From NCBI GenBank assembly GCA_964451985.1, contig CAYVKB010000002.1, forward strand, positions 43,684 to 107,683: 64,000 bases of DNA, written 5' to 3'. This stretch comes from GBS-DC sp964451985 (GTDB lineage Bacteria; Armatimonadota; Fimbriimonadia; Fimbriimonadales; GBS-DC). Numbering within the stretch: the stretch's first letter is position 1; every line of letters starts with the position of its first letter. A program made the position numbers and the translations under genes. Positions 34,151 through 42,182 of the stretch are shown here, piece by piece. The notes under the pieces are model-generated. The model worked only from the letters and a program-made list of their open reading frames with translations. It had not been told where the DNA came from and ran no database searches.

Positions 34151-35604
34151 AACTGTACCCCCCACGCGCTCAGCAGTCGGCTTAGTGCGAAGCCCACCCC
34201 AAACGCCGTTGTCATCGCAATCACGAACATCGCCAACGCCGTCTTCCAGCCTCGCTCCTTGATTGTCACCAGAAACTGTGCCACGCACGGCACAAACAGC
34301 GTTAGCACCACCGCAACCACCAGAATATCGTTGCCCGTTAGTAAGCCCTTCTCCTGCAGGTCGTACAGCCCCGCAGCACCGTAGTCGCGTCGGAAGAAGC
34401 CGAATAGGAACGCCACGCTTGCCTCGCTTGGCAGCCCCAGTAGCTGGGTTAGTGGCGCAAGCGCACGCAACGCCCAATCGAACAGCCCCACGAGCTGCCC
34501 TATCCAGATTAGCACGCTGGCAATAAGGAACAGCGGCAGCACCTCCATAAAGTACCACTGCAATCGTGCCAGCGTTTTGATAAGCACGTTGCTTAGGCTA
34601 GGCAAGCGCATCGGTGGGATTTCCATGTAGAAGGGCATGGCGCGTCCGGGCAGCACCTGTGCCGCCAGCCAACCCGACACCAAAAATACACCCGCAATCA
34701 CGCCCGCCCAGATGCCCAGCCCCAGCGGATACTGCGCCAACAACGCCAGTACCACGCCCAACTGCGCCGAGCAGGGGATAGTCAGCGTCAGCAGAAAAGT
34801 GGTGATAATGCGCTCGCGGCGGGTTTCTAAAACGCGCGTGACCACTGTCGCCATCGTGTCGCAGCCGAACCCCAGCACAATCGGAATCACCGCCCGCCCG
34901 TTCAGCCCCATCGCCTTAAACACGCGGTCTATCAGCATCGCGAGGCGCGGTAGGTACCCTGTATCCTCCAGAATCGCGAACACCAGAAAGAAGAAGGTCA
35001 CAATCGGCAGAATCAGCGCAATCGCGTAGGTCACACCCAGCGTCCACACACCGTACTCGCCCACCAGCAGCTCCTGAATCGACTGCCACGGGACGATACG
35101 GCGCACGAGGCTCTCCACGAACGGGTTGATGGTCTCGCCGAACAGGTTCTCTTCAATCAGCCCGACCACTGTGCCCGCGCCGAACACGCCCACGAACTGA
35201 TACAGCCCGAAATACAGCACCAGCGCAAGGATGGGGAAGCCCGTCCACGGGTTCATGCTCAGCCAGCCTGCCCACTCCGCGAGGGTCTGCGGGCGTGGAG
35301 ACTTGGTGGTATGGGTTACCTGCGCGGCGATTTGCTGACTCCAGAGTTGTCGCTGCTGCTCGATTTGCCATGCCAGTGGGGTCTCGCCGGCGCGTTCGAG
35401 TTGCTCTTTGATGTGGCGGATTTGCTCCAGCGTATACGCGCTTTCTTGCGCCTGCACTTCGTCCCAGATTTCGGCATCGTCTTGCAGCAGCAGCAGGGCG
35501 ATGGTGCGGGGGCTGAGGGCATAGTCGCCGCGCAGTCGCTCGCCGATTTGCTCAAGGGCTTGCTCAATCGCGATGGGGTAGGTCGGTGTCGGCGAGGCGG
35601 TCAT
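34147..35604 (-). CDS. Ferrous iron transporter, membrane permease part of split FeoB
   Basis: A 485-residue protein equal to the C-terminal part of FeoB: a helical linker (1-100), then about nine membrane segments. Conserved features are GFGCDTMATVVTR with its Cys, TIPCSAQLGV, and the closing TLFVPCVAQF motif, as in the Gate regions of FeoB. It lacks the GTPase domain, which is encoded by the preceding gene; the two overlap by 41 bases in different frames. Together they would import Fe(II). The split is clean, with no sign of decay. Confidence 0.9.
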   Translation of the reverse strand: MTASPTPTYPIAIEQALEQIGERLRGDYALSPRTIALLLLQDDAEIWDEVQAQESAYTLEQIRHIKEQLERAGETPLAWQIEQQRQLWSQQIAAQVTHTTKSPRPQTLAEWAGWLSMNPWTGFPILALVLYFGLYQFVGVFGAGTVVGLIEENLFGETINPFVESLVRRIVPWQSIQELLVGEYGVWTLGVTYAIALILPIVTFFFLVFAILEDTGYLPRLAMLIDRVFKAMGLNGRAVIPIVLGFGCDTMATVVTRVLETRRERIITTFLLTLTIPCSAQLGVVLALLAQYPLGLGIWAGVIAGVFLVSGWLAAQVLPGRAMPFYMEIPPMRLPSLSNVLIKTLARLQWYFMEVLPLFLIASVLIWIGQLVGLFDWALRALAPLTQLLGLPSEASVAFLFGFFRRDYGAAGLYDLQEKGLLTGNDILVVAVVLTLFVPCVAQFLVTIKERGWKTALAMFVIAMTTAFGVGFALSRLLSAWGVQL

Positions 35605-36133
35605 AAATCAGCTCCTTCAGGGCATCGATTCCTTGTCCCGACAGCCCTATCGTCGGCAGCACGGGCGCGCCCAACTGCTGCTGCAGCGCATCAATCTGGA
35701 TATTCAGCCCTGCACGCTCCAGCTCGTCCATCATGTTCAGCACCAGCACAACAGGCGCACCCGTCTCCATCAGCTGCGCGGTAAGAGGCAACATCCGCGC
35801 GAGGTTCTTGGCGTCAATTACATGCAACACCAAATTGGGACGGTCGCGCAACAGGATGCGCCGCGCCACGCGCTCCTCGTCGGTAATCGGCGAAAGCGAA
35901 TACATGCCCGGCGAGTCGATAATCACAAACTCGCGCCCGCGATAGCGCATCAGCCCGCGTGAAACCTCGACCGTCGTACCCGGATAGTTGGAGACCGTGA
36001 CATAGCGTCCTGTGAGTTTATGGAACAGCACGCTTTTGCCCACGTTCGGGCTGCCCACAATCAGCACGGTCGGTTTCGCGTCGGCGCGCGCCTGCCTGCG
36101 CATGGATTCCTCAGCAGTGGCAACAGTTGGCAT
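35564..36133 (-). CDS. Ferrous iron transporter, GTPase part of split FeoB
   Basis: A 189-residue G protein equal to the N-terminal domain of FeoB. G1 is GSPNVGKS (27-34), G2 is in YVTVSNYPGTTVEV (44-57), G3 is DSPGMYSL (73-80), and G4 is NMMD near residue 133, in the NxxD form. It ends where the helical linker to the permease would begin. A GGTATATT box ends 8 bases before the ATG, so the operon is probably read from a leaderless mRNA. It runs divergently from the PerR/Fur-like regulator. Confidence 0.9.
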   Translation of the reverse strand: MPTVATAEESMRRQARADAKPTVLIVGSPNVGKSVLFHKLTGRYVTVSNYPGTTVEVSRGLMRYRGREFVIIDSPGMYSLSPITDEERVARRILLRDRPNLVLHVIDAKNLARMLPLTAQLMETGAPVVLVLNMMDELERAGLNIQIDALQQQLGAPVLPTIGLSGQGIDALKELIYDRLADTDLPHRD

Positions 36134-36170
36134 TTTCCATAAATATACCCTTTAGCGTGGCTAAATATCA

Positions 36171-36211
36171 AGGGGGGGGGTTGACACCCCACACCTTGAT
36201 TGGAGTATAAT
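36171..36211 (+). promoter_or_regulatory. Promoter of the PerR/Fur-like gene with adjoining poly-G tract
   Basis: TTGACA (36181-36186) and TATAAT (36206-36211) are separated by 19 bases. A run of nine G (36172-36180) directly abuts the -35 box. An AGGAG ribosome site follows near 36236. No clear Fur or PerR box was found in this region. Confidence 0.65.
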
Positions 36212-36247
36212 TCGCTTTAGAGATTTATTTTCCATAGGAGCGAGACG

Positions 36248-36682
36248 ATGAACCGACTGACCATCGGACTGAAACAAGCAGGGCTGCGCCTCACCCCGCA
36301 GCGCGTGGCAATTTGCAAGATACTGGCGGAAAGCAAAGACCACCCAACCGCGATGATGATTTATCACCAACTACTACCTCAGTTTCCCACGCTGAGCTTA
36401 GCGACGGTGTATAAGACGCTGAATGTGTTGAAATCGATGGGGCTGGTGCATACACTGGGCGACGCGGGCGACGGCGCGGAACATTTCGACGCCGACCTAA
36501 CACCGCACATTAACCTGGTATGCACCAAGTGCCACAGCGTTATGGATTTTGATGAGCACCTGATTTATTCGGTGCAGCAGGCGGTGGCGGAGCGGTCGGG
36601 CTACGAGATTCAAGGCGCGCGGATTGTGTACTACGGCTTGTGTCCGCAATGCCGCGCCTTGAGCGCGAAGGAGAGCGCGTGA
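36248..36682 (+). CDS. Fur-family regulator, PerR-like
   Basis: A 144-residue metalloregulator. The winged helix spans residues 1-80 (LTPQRVAICKIL, SLATVYKTLNVLKSMGLV). Structural zinc is held by CTKC (92, 95) and CPQC (132, 135). The sensing site follows the PerR pattern: His32 (DHPTA), Asp81, His87 and Asp100, but the position of the second His is Asn89. PerR proteins sense peroxide through iron at this site; Fur senses Fe(II). The gene overlaps the metal exporter gene by one base and faces the feo operon, so it likely controls iron import and export. Confidence 0.85.
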   Translation: MNRLTIGLKQAGLRLTPQRVAICKILAESKDHPTAMMIYHQLLPQFPTLSLATVYKTLNVLKSMGLVHTLGDAGDGAEHFDADLTPHINLVCTKCHSVMDFDEHLIYSVQQAVAERSGYEIQGARIVYYGLCPQCRALSAKESA

Positions 36683-38979
36683 TGGGTGTGATGCGCTACT
36701 TGCGGAAACGCAGGGCGGAAGCCGACTCGTGCGCGGACGAGATGGCGAAAGTCGCAATCGCCACACGCGGGCTACAGCGCGTGCGCTACCGCTACAAGGA
36801 AGACTCCGTGGAGTTGGAGTATGATCCCCACACGCTGAGTGCGGAGGACGCCCAGCGCGCTGCCGAGCCGCTGCTGCGCGAGTTGGGAGTGCGTATCCCC
36901 ACGTGTGGACTGCGCAACCCCGAATCGGGCGTGTGCGAGGCGTGCCCCAGCGTGGCGCAGCACGGCAAACGCTGGCACATAAACGGCGTTGCCTACCGCG
37001 CGAGTTTCGACGGCGAAACACTGACGATTGAACAGGAAGGCGCGCCTCCAGAGCCGACTGACCGCATCCTGCGCCGCGTGAAAGCGATCGAGCGTCCTGC
37101 GCCGTTGTGGCAGAGCCGCGCGTTTTGGGAACCGATACTCGCGGCGCTGACCCTGCTGATGATAATAGTGGGCGGGCTGTTGCGCTGGCAAGGTCTCACA
37201 GGCGCGGCGAACGGGGCGTATGCGATTGCCTACTTGGCAGGGGGTTACTTCGGCGTAGTCGACGGCTATCAGACCCTGCGCGAGCGACGGCTGGATGTGA
37301 ACTTCCTAATGATTGCTGCTGCGATTGGCGCAGCAATTGTCGGCGAAGCCCCCGAAGGCGCGACGCTGCTGTTCCTGTTCTCGCTGTCCAACACGCTGCA
37401 AAACTACGCCCTTGCCCGCAGCCGTCGCGCTGTGCGTGCGCTAATGGCGTTGCAGCCTGAAGTCGCCACGCGCCTCACGCCCGCTGGCACGGAGACTGTG
37501 CCTGTAGAGGAACTGCAAGTAGGCGACTGCGTGCTGACCCGCCCCGGCGAACGTATCCCCACCGACGGCGTCGTGCTGCAAGGCGATTCGCACGTCGACC
37601 AGTCGCCGATTACAGGTGAAAGCGCACCTGTGCACAAAACCGTCGGCGACTCTGTGTTCGCGGGCACAGTAAACGGCAACGGCGTGCTGGAGATTGAAGT
37701 GCGCGCGCCCGCCTCTGAGACGCTGCTGCAGCGGATTATGCAACTGGTAGAGCAAGCGCAGGAGCAGAAAGCGCGCACGCAACGCTGGCTGGAGCGGTTC
37801 GAGCAGCGGTATGCACTTGCAGTGATTGGCGGCGCGGCGGCGGTCGCGCTGGGGCTGCCCCTCGTCGGCTGGAGCTTCCCCGACGCTTTCTATCGTGCTA
37901 TGACGCTGCTGGTGGTCGCCTCGCCCTGCGCGCTGGTGATTAGCACGCCCGCTACCCTGCTGAGCGCAATCGCCAACGCCGCCCGACGCGGCGTGCTGTT
38001 CAAAGGTGGCGAGCCGATGGAGCGACTGGCGACCATTCAATCTGTCGCCATCGACAAAACAGGCACGCTGACCGAAGGCAAGCTGGAGTTCACGGATATG
38101 GTATCACTGCCCGACGCTTCGGAATCGGAGGCGTGGCAGATGATTATCGATGTGGAGTCGCGTTCAGAGCATCCGCTGGCGCAGGCGTTGGTGCAGGCGG
38201 CGCAAGCGCGTGGCTACGAAGCCCGCCCCGTCGAGCGCGTGGAAGCTGTGCCAGGCAAAGGCGTGATTGCGACCCTGCCTGACGGCGTAGAAGCGCGCAT
38301 CGGCAACCTTCGCCTATTTGAGGATGTGGGCGTGCCTGAATCGGTGCAGCAGACCGTGCAGGCGTTGCGCGAGGCGGGCAAGACGGCGATGATTGTGTGG
38401 GCAGGTGGGCGGTATCTGGCGGTTGCCGCCGCCGCCGACAAGTTGCGCCCTGAAGCCCCGCGTGCAGTAGCGCAACTGCACGCGCTGGGCATTCCCTGCG
38501 TGGCGATGCTTACAGGTGATGCGGAGCCTATTGCTCGCGCCGTCGCCCAGCAAACGGGTGTTGACCGTGTATACGCTGACCTGTTGCCCCACGAGAAGCT
38601 GGAGGTGCTGGGCAAACTGAGTGCAGAATGCGGCGTCACGGCGATGGTAGGCGACGGTGTGAACGATGCCCCCGCCCTCGCCGCCGCCGAAGTCGGAATC
38701 GCGATGGGTGCAGGTACCGACGTTGCCTTAGAAACCGCCGACGTCGCCCTCGTGGGCAACGACCTCACGAACCTGCCCTATGCGATTGCCCTCAGCCGCC
38801 ACGCGATGCACGTACTCAAGCAGAACCTCATCTTCGCAACAGGCGTGATTGTGGTGCTGGTCATCCTCACCTTCGTAGCGAACCTGCGCCTGCCGCTGGG
38901 TGTCGTGGGGCACGAGGGCAGCACACTGATTGTCGTGATGAACGGACTGCGCCTGCTGTGGTATCGCCCGCGCGAGTAG
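36682..38979 (+). CDS. P1B-4-type metal-exporting ATPase
   Basis: A 765-residue P-type ATPase. Key sites: SPC in the sixth hydrophobic region (414-416), the phosphorylated Asp458 in DKTGT, SEHPLAQAL for ATP binding, GDGVNDAP at 657-664, and HEGST at 744-748 in the last membrane segment. SPC plus HEGxT defines the P1B-4 group, which exports Fe(II), Co(II) or Zn(II); Bacillus PfeT is a PerR-controlled Fe(II) exporter. The N-terminal 100 residues hold a degenerate metal-binding domain and a Cys cluster (CGLRNPESGVCEACP). The ATG at 36682 overlaps the regulator stop codon and has AAGGAG before it. Confidence 0.93.
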   Translation: MGVMRYLRKRRAEADSCADEMAKVAIATRGLQRVRYRYKEDSVELEYDPHTLSAEDAQRAAEPLLRELGVRIPTCGLRNPESGVCEACPSVAQHGKRWHINGVAYRASFDGETLTIEQEGAPPEPTDRILRRVKAIERPAPLWQSRAFWEPILAALTLLMIIVGGLLRWQGLTGAANGAYAIAYLAGGYFGVVDGYQTLRERRLDVNFLMIAAAIGAAIVGEAPEGATLLFLFSLSNTLQNYALARSRRAVRALMALQPEVATRLTPAGTETVPVEELQVGDCVLTRPGERIPTDGVVLQGDSHVDQSPITGESAPVHKTVGDSVFAGTVNGNGVLEIEVRAPASETLLQRIMQLVEQAQEQKARTQRWLERFEQRYALAVIGGAAAVALGLPLVGWSFPDAFYRAMTLLVVASPCALVISTPATLLSAIANAARRGVLFKGGEPMERLATIQSVAIDKTGTLTEGKLEFTDMVSLPDASESEAWQMIIDVESRSEHPLAQALVQAAQARGYEARPVERVEAVPGKGVIATLPDGVEARIGNLRLFEDVGVPESVQQTVQALREAGKTAMIVWAGGRYLAVAAAADKLRPEAPRAVAQLHALGIPCVAMLTGDAEPIARAVAQQTGVDRVYADLLPHEKLEVLGKLSAECGVTAMVGDGVNDAPALAAAEVGIAMGAGTDVALETADVALVGNDLTNLPYAIALSRHAMHVLKQNLIFATGVIVVLVILTFVANLRLPLGVVGHEGSTLIVVMNGLRLLWYRPRE

Positions 38980-38997
38980 GCGGTAGAATCAGGGTAT

Positions 38998-39177
38998 ATG
39001 GTTCAACATCGGATTGTGAGGATGGATCCGCACACTGAGGCGCAAGCGTGGCGCGATTTCCACGCCAGCTTTTGATACCCGTGCCTCTGCTGCGCGGCGA
39101 CCCCGATGTGCCCATCAACCTGCAAGCGGTGTACAGAGCGTCTACGCTCGCGTCCGCTGCCGTTCGTTCCCACGAAT
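38998..39177 (+). pseudogene. Internally deleted DUF4058 remnant
   Basis: After an ATG at 38998 the frame encodes HRIVRMDPHTEAQAWRDFHASF and stops. In another frame the sequence continues at once with LIPVPLLRGDPDVPINLQAV, the C-terminal motif of DUF4058. About 170 residues in between are missing, so a deletion has joined both ends of the gene. A GGTAGAAT box ends 8 bases before the ATG, showing that even the promoter is preserved. The start resembles the remnant at 2.0 kb. Confidence 0.78.
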
Positions 39178-39207
39178 AGCGCTTGAGGTTACTCGCCTCG
39201 GCTCGGA

Positions 39208-39272
39208 ATGACAGGCACTCTTCGTGTAAGAGCCATATCATTCCGAACAAAGCGAAAAATAAGGACGCATCA
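39208..39272. repeat. Second copy of the ATTCCGA..AAAGCGA dispersed element
   Basis: CTCGGAATGACA and CATTCCGAACAAAGCGAA form the inverted ends of a roughly 65-base element that resembles the one at 23165-23232. Both end with GGACGCATC or CGACGCATC. It directly abuts the stop of the cellulase-like gene. Confidence 0.5.
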
Positions 39273-40280
39273 CATCTCCCGCAGCAGCTCCAACATCGCC
39301 CTGTCCAGCTTGTACCCACGCCAATTTTCGTAGGGCACATCGGCGCGGTCGCTCTCGAGGACGCCGAACGATCCGCGGAAGTTCCACAGCGCCCAGCCCC
39401 AGCCCGCCTGCTTCCAGAGTTCGAGCAGGTCGCGCATCCATGCCAGCACAACGGCGTGGGGCGTATGCTTGTATGCGCCGAACTCGCCCACCATCACGCC
39501 CACGCCTTTTTGCTCGAGCGCTTTCCAGCGGGCGTAATAGGCGTCCCACAGGCGTTGCTTGTCCCAGACTACATCGCCCTCGCGCAGGGGATACTCTGTA
39601 GGCGGCTGCCAGCGGTCTGCACCTTGCACCCACTCGGCGCGATAGTGCGTTAATCGGAATGGCTGATACCCGCGCGTCGCTTGCGCCACATTCAGAGGGA
39701 GCAGCTCCTCGCTGGGGGTGCCGCCCCAATCGCGCCCGTCGCACACAATCAGCCGCTTCGAGTCCTCTTTGCGAATCGCCTCCACCACACGCTCCACGAC
39801 CTTGCGATGCGACTCGGCGTCCACATTCGCCGGCTCGTTGAAGAGGTTGAAACTCAGTTGGCGGTTCGAGATGCCCTTATAACGCTTGGTGAACTGTGTC
39901 CAGTGGTGAACGCAGATTTTCTGCGCTTCCTCGTCCTTCCACAGGTTCAGCCGTTCAGGGGGCGACGCCACCGTGTAGCCAGGCGCGCGATGGAAGTTGA
40001 GTTGAACGTGCAGTTTGTATTGCTCCCCGAAGCGCACGGCGCGGTCAATTTCGCGCAGTTCCTCCTCGCGCAGGCGGTAGGGATTGTCGGTGTCCGTCCA
40101 GATGCGGTAGTCCATCGGTAGGCGCACGAAGTTGAATCCCAGCTCAGCAATCCACTCGAAGTCCCGCTCGTCGAATCGCGTGTTGCTCCACTCCAGCCCG
40201 AATTTATTGAGCAGGTTGAATCCGCGCCAGCGGGGCAGCTTGCGTGGCGTCGGCTCTGGCAAACTCGCGCGTTGTGGCAT
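39270..40280 (-). CDS. Glycoside hydrolase family 5-like endoglycanase
   Basis: A 336-residue TIM-barrel hydrolase. The acid/base Glu149 is in FNLFNEPANV and the nucleophile is probably Glu266 in GVMVGEFGAYKHT. RGFNLLNKF near the start, FNFVRLPMDYRIW and LNFHRAPGYTV are typical GH5 segments. No signal peptide is present, so it may be cytosolic or released otherwise. Beta-linked glucans or mannans are likely substrates. A GGTAGAAT box ends 9 bases before the ATG. It is divergent from a second glycoside-hydrolase-like gene. Confidence 0.9.
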   Translation of the reverse strand: MPQRASLPEPTPRKLPRWRGFNLLNKFGLEWSNTRFDERDFEWIAELGFNFVRLPMDYRIWTDTDNPYRLREEELREIDRAVRFGEQYKLHVQLNFHRAPGYTVASPPERLNLWKDEEAQKICVHHWTQFTKRYKGISNRQLSFNLFNEPANVDAESHRKVVERVVEAIRKEDSKRLIVCDGRDWGGTPSEELLPLNVAQATRGYQPFRLTHYRAEWVQGADRWQPPTEYPLREGDVVWDKQRLWDAYYARWKALEQKGVGVMVGEFGAYKHTPHAVVLAWMRDLLELWKQAGWGWALWNFRGSFGVLESDRADVPYENWRGYKLDRAMLELLREM

Positions 40281-40289
40281 AGTGGAGAG

Positions 40290-40312
40290 ATTCTACCCCC
40301 ATCAGGTATCCT
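40290..40312. promoter_or_regulatory. Back-to-back leaderless promoters (GH5 / GHL10 genes)
   Basis: TAGAAT on the minus strand (40290-40295) and TATCCT on the plus strand (40307-40312) each end 9 bases before their start codons. Only 11 bases lie between them and 41 bases between the two coding regions. Confidence 0.6.
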
Positions 40313-40321
40313 TTCCGCTCG

Positions 40322-41980
40322 ATGCGTCGGTTCTGGTGTTGGTTCGTTCTGGCGGGTCTGCTTGCAGGCGCGTTTCCGCAGTCGTTGCCGCCGTCGGTTG
40401 CGCTCACGCGCCGCATGGGGCTGGAAGGGCGCGTAATGTGGGTCGACGCCACCGCAAACCTCAGCTGGCTGATTGACCGCGCCCAGATACGTGATTTCGT
40501 GCGCAAGTGCCGCGAGGTGGGCATCAACTGCATCGTGCTGGACGTGAAGCCCATCAGCGGACATGTGCTCTACAACAGCCAGATTGCCCCCAAACTCACC
40601 GAGTGGCGCGGCGTGCAGGTTCCACCTGACTTGGACGTGCTGCAAGTGTTTCTGGAAGAGGCACACGCGATTGGGCTGGAGGTGCATGCGAATATTAATG
40701 TACTTTCCGAGGGGCACAAGATGTTCAGCGCGGGTCCCGCCTACGAGAATGTGGACTGGCAGATGGTGGCGTACTCGCGCCGACGCACGCTGGTGTTGCC
40801 CGACGGCTCGCGCTATGACCTGAATCGGTTCGACACCACGCCCCCGCCTGATGGAATCTCTGCCTATCGGCGCAACCCTGCGCCCATGCCGCCCGCCGGA
40901 CGCAGTTGGGCGTATGCGGTTCTGACCGACGATTTGCGCGTGCAGGCAGTGATTGACGGAATGTTTGTCACTCGCCCGCTCACGCCTCCTGAAAACGGCT
41001 GGATTCTGGTGGCGGACGGTCAGGCGGCGCAGAACTTAGAACGGCTCAGCACACTCGGAACCCCGCTGACCCTGCAAACACAGCCTATTCTGCAGCCAAT
41101 CGCCGAGTCGGACACGGAGGGCATCGCCGTGTTCGTAAACCCGATGCACCCCGTAGTGCGCGAGCGACTGCTGAGTATTATCCGCGAGATTTGCCAGAAC
41201 TACCCGATTGACGGCTTCGTGTTAGACCGCATGCGCTGGGCGAATGTGTATACCGATTTTTCTGAGCGCACGCGGGCGGCGTTCGAGGCGCAGTTCGGAC
41301 ATGTGAGCAATTGGCCCGACGACATCGTGCGCCCTCCCACACTGCCCCGCGAGGGCTACGAGCGTGGTCCACGCTTTGCGCAGTGGGCGGAGTTCCGCGC
41401 AGGTGTGATTCGCAACCTGCTGCGCGACATCCGCCGCACTATCGAGTCCGTACGACCGATGCCCATCGGCGCGTATGTGGGTAGCTGGTACCCCATCTAC
41501 TTTGAACTCGGCGTGAACTGGGGCAGCGACGCCTTAGCCCGACCCTACGGCTTTGTCAGCCCCGAATATCGGCTCACCTCCTATCTGTACGATATGGACT
41601 ACCTGATGCCGGGCGTCTATTACCCCGTGCCGTTTATGAACGAAGCTCCTCTGTACGACGCCGATGAGATCCGTACGGTGGAAGGCATGACACGCCGTGT
41701 GATGGAGTGGACGAACGGCGATTTGTTCGTCTACTCAGGTATCTACGCGCTGGACTATCGAGGCGACCCGTCGGGCTTCGAGCGGGCGATACGCGCCGCA
41801 CGACTAAACTCGCACGGCGTGATGATTTTCGACGCCTCGCATATCGTGCAGTGGGACTGGTGGGAGGCGATTCGGCGCGGCTTAGGCACGCCCGATGGCT
41901 TGGCAACTGACTCCGTACCCCTTGCGCCCCATCAGCTGCCCTCGCTGCTGCCCAGCTTGCGGAACGGCGGCGGGGGATAG
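40322..41980 (+). CDS. Secreted family-10-like glycosyl hydrolase (GHL10)
   Basis: A 552-residue exported protein. A signal peptide covers residues 1-20. The family opening GRVMWVDATANLSW and the CREVGINCIVLDVKPISGHVLY segment match the GHL10/UPF0748 group (YngK-like). Later conserved parts are VHANINVLSEGHKMF, YPIDGFVLDRMRWAN near residue 297 and MPIGAYVGSWYP near 380. The activity of GHL10 proteins is not well established; glycan hydrolysis in the envelope is assumed. No ribosome site is seen, in line with a leaderless start. Confidence 0.85.
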   Translation: MRRFWCWFVLAGLLAGAFPQSLPPSVALTRRMGLEGRVMWVDATANLSWLIDRAQIRDFVRKCREVGINCIVLDVKPISGHVLYNSQIAPKLTEWRGVQVPPDLDVLQVFLEEAHAIGLEVHANINVLSEGHKMFSAGPAYENVDWQMVAYSRRRTLVLPDGSRYDLNRFDTTPPPDGISAYRRNPAPMPPAGRSWAYAVLTDDLRVQAVIDGMFVTRPLTPPENGWILVADGQAAQNLERLSTLGTPLTLQTQPILQPIAESDTEGIAVFVNPMHPVVRERLLSIIREICQNYPIDGFVLDRMRWANVYTDFSERTRAAFEAQFGHVSNWPDDIVRPPTLPREGYERGPRFAQWAEFRAGVIRNLLRDIRRTIESVRPMPIGAYVGSWYPIYFELGVNWGSDALARPYGFVSPEYRLTSYLYDMDYLMPGVYYPVPFMNEAPLYDADEIRTVEGMTRRVMEWTNGDLFVYSGIYALDYRGDPSGFERAIRAARLNSHGVMIFDASHIVQWDWWEAIRRGLGTPDGLATDSVPLAPHQLPSLLPSLRNGGGG

Positions 41981-42052
41981 AAGGAGAGAGCCTCCCTTCC
42001 TCGTCAATTTTCACTCGTACATGGCAGGAATCGGCAGGAGAAAGGTGTAACT

Positions 42053-42130
42053 AAAAAAGGGGACGATAGGCAAAGGAGAGCAAAACCTATCGCCCCCAAG
42101 AGAGGTGTGTAGTTGCTTGCTATTAGTATA
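42053..42130 (-). ncRNA. Candidate small RNA ending in an intrinsic terminator
   Basis: On the minus strand a TATACT box (42125-42130) is followed by about 65 bases that end in a hairpin (42086-42096 with 42059-42070, one bulged A) and a run of six T (42053-42058). No minus-strand gene ends here, since the genes on both sides run on the plus strand. A short independent transcript of about 65 bases is the simplest reading. The -35 region is weak. An orphan terminator or antisense control of the nrnA start region are alternatives. Confidence 0.45.
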
Positions 42131-42182
42131 GACGCAATTTCGCGCCGGAAAGTTCCCGATGTCGGGTACAATTCGGCGCGAA

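Noticed and set aside
36134..36247. Fur or PerR operator between feoB and the regulator gene
   Set aside because: No 7-1-7 inverted repeat close to the known TTATAATnATTATAA consensus was found; AT-rich words here are explained by the two promoters.
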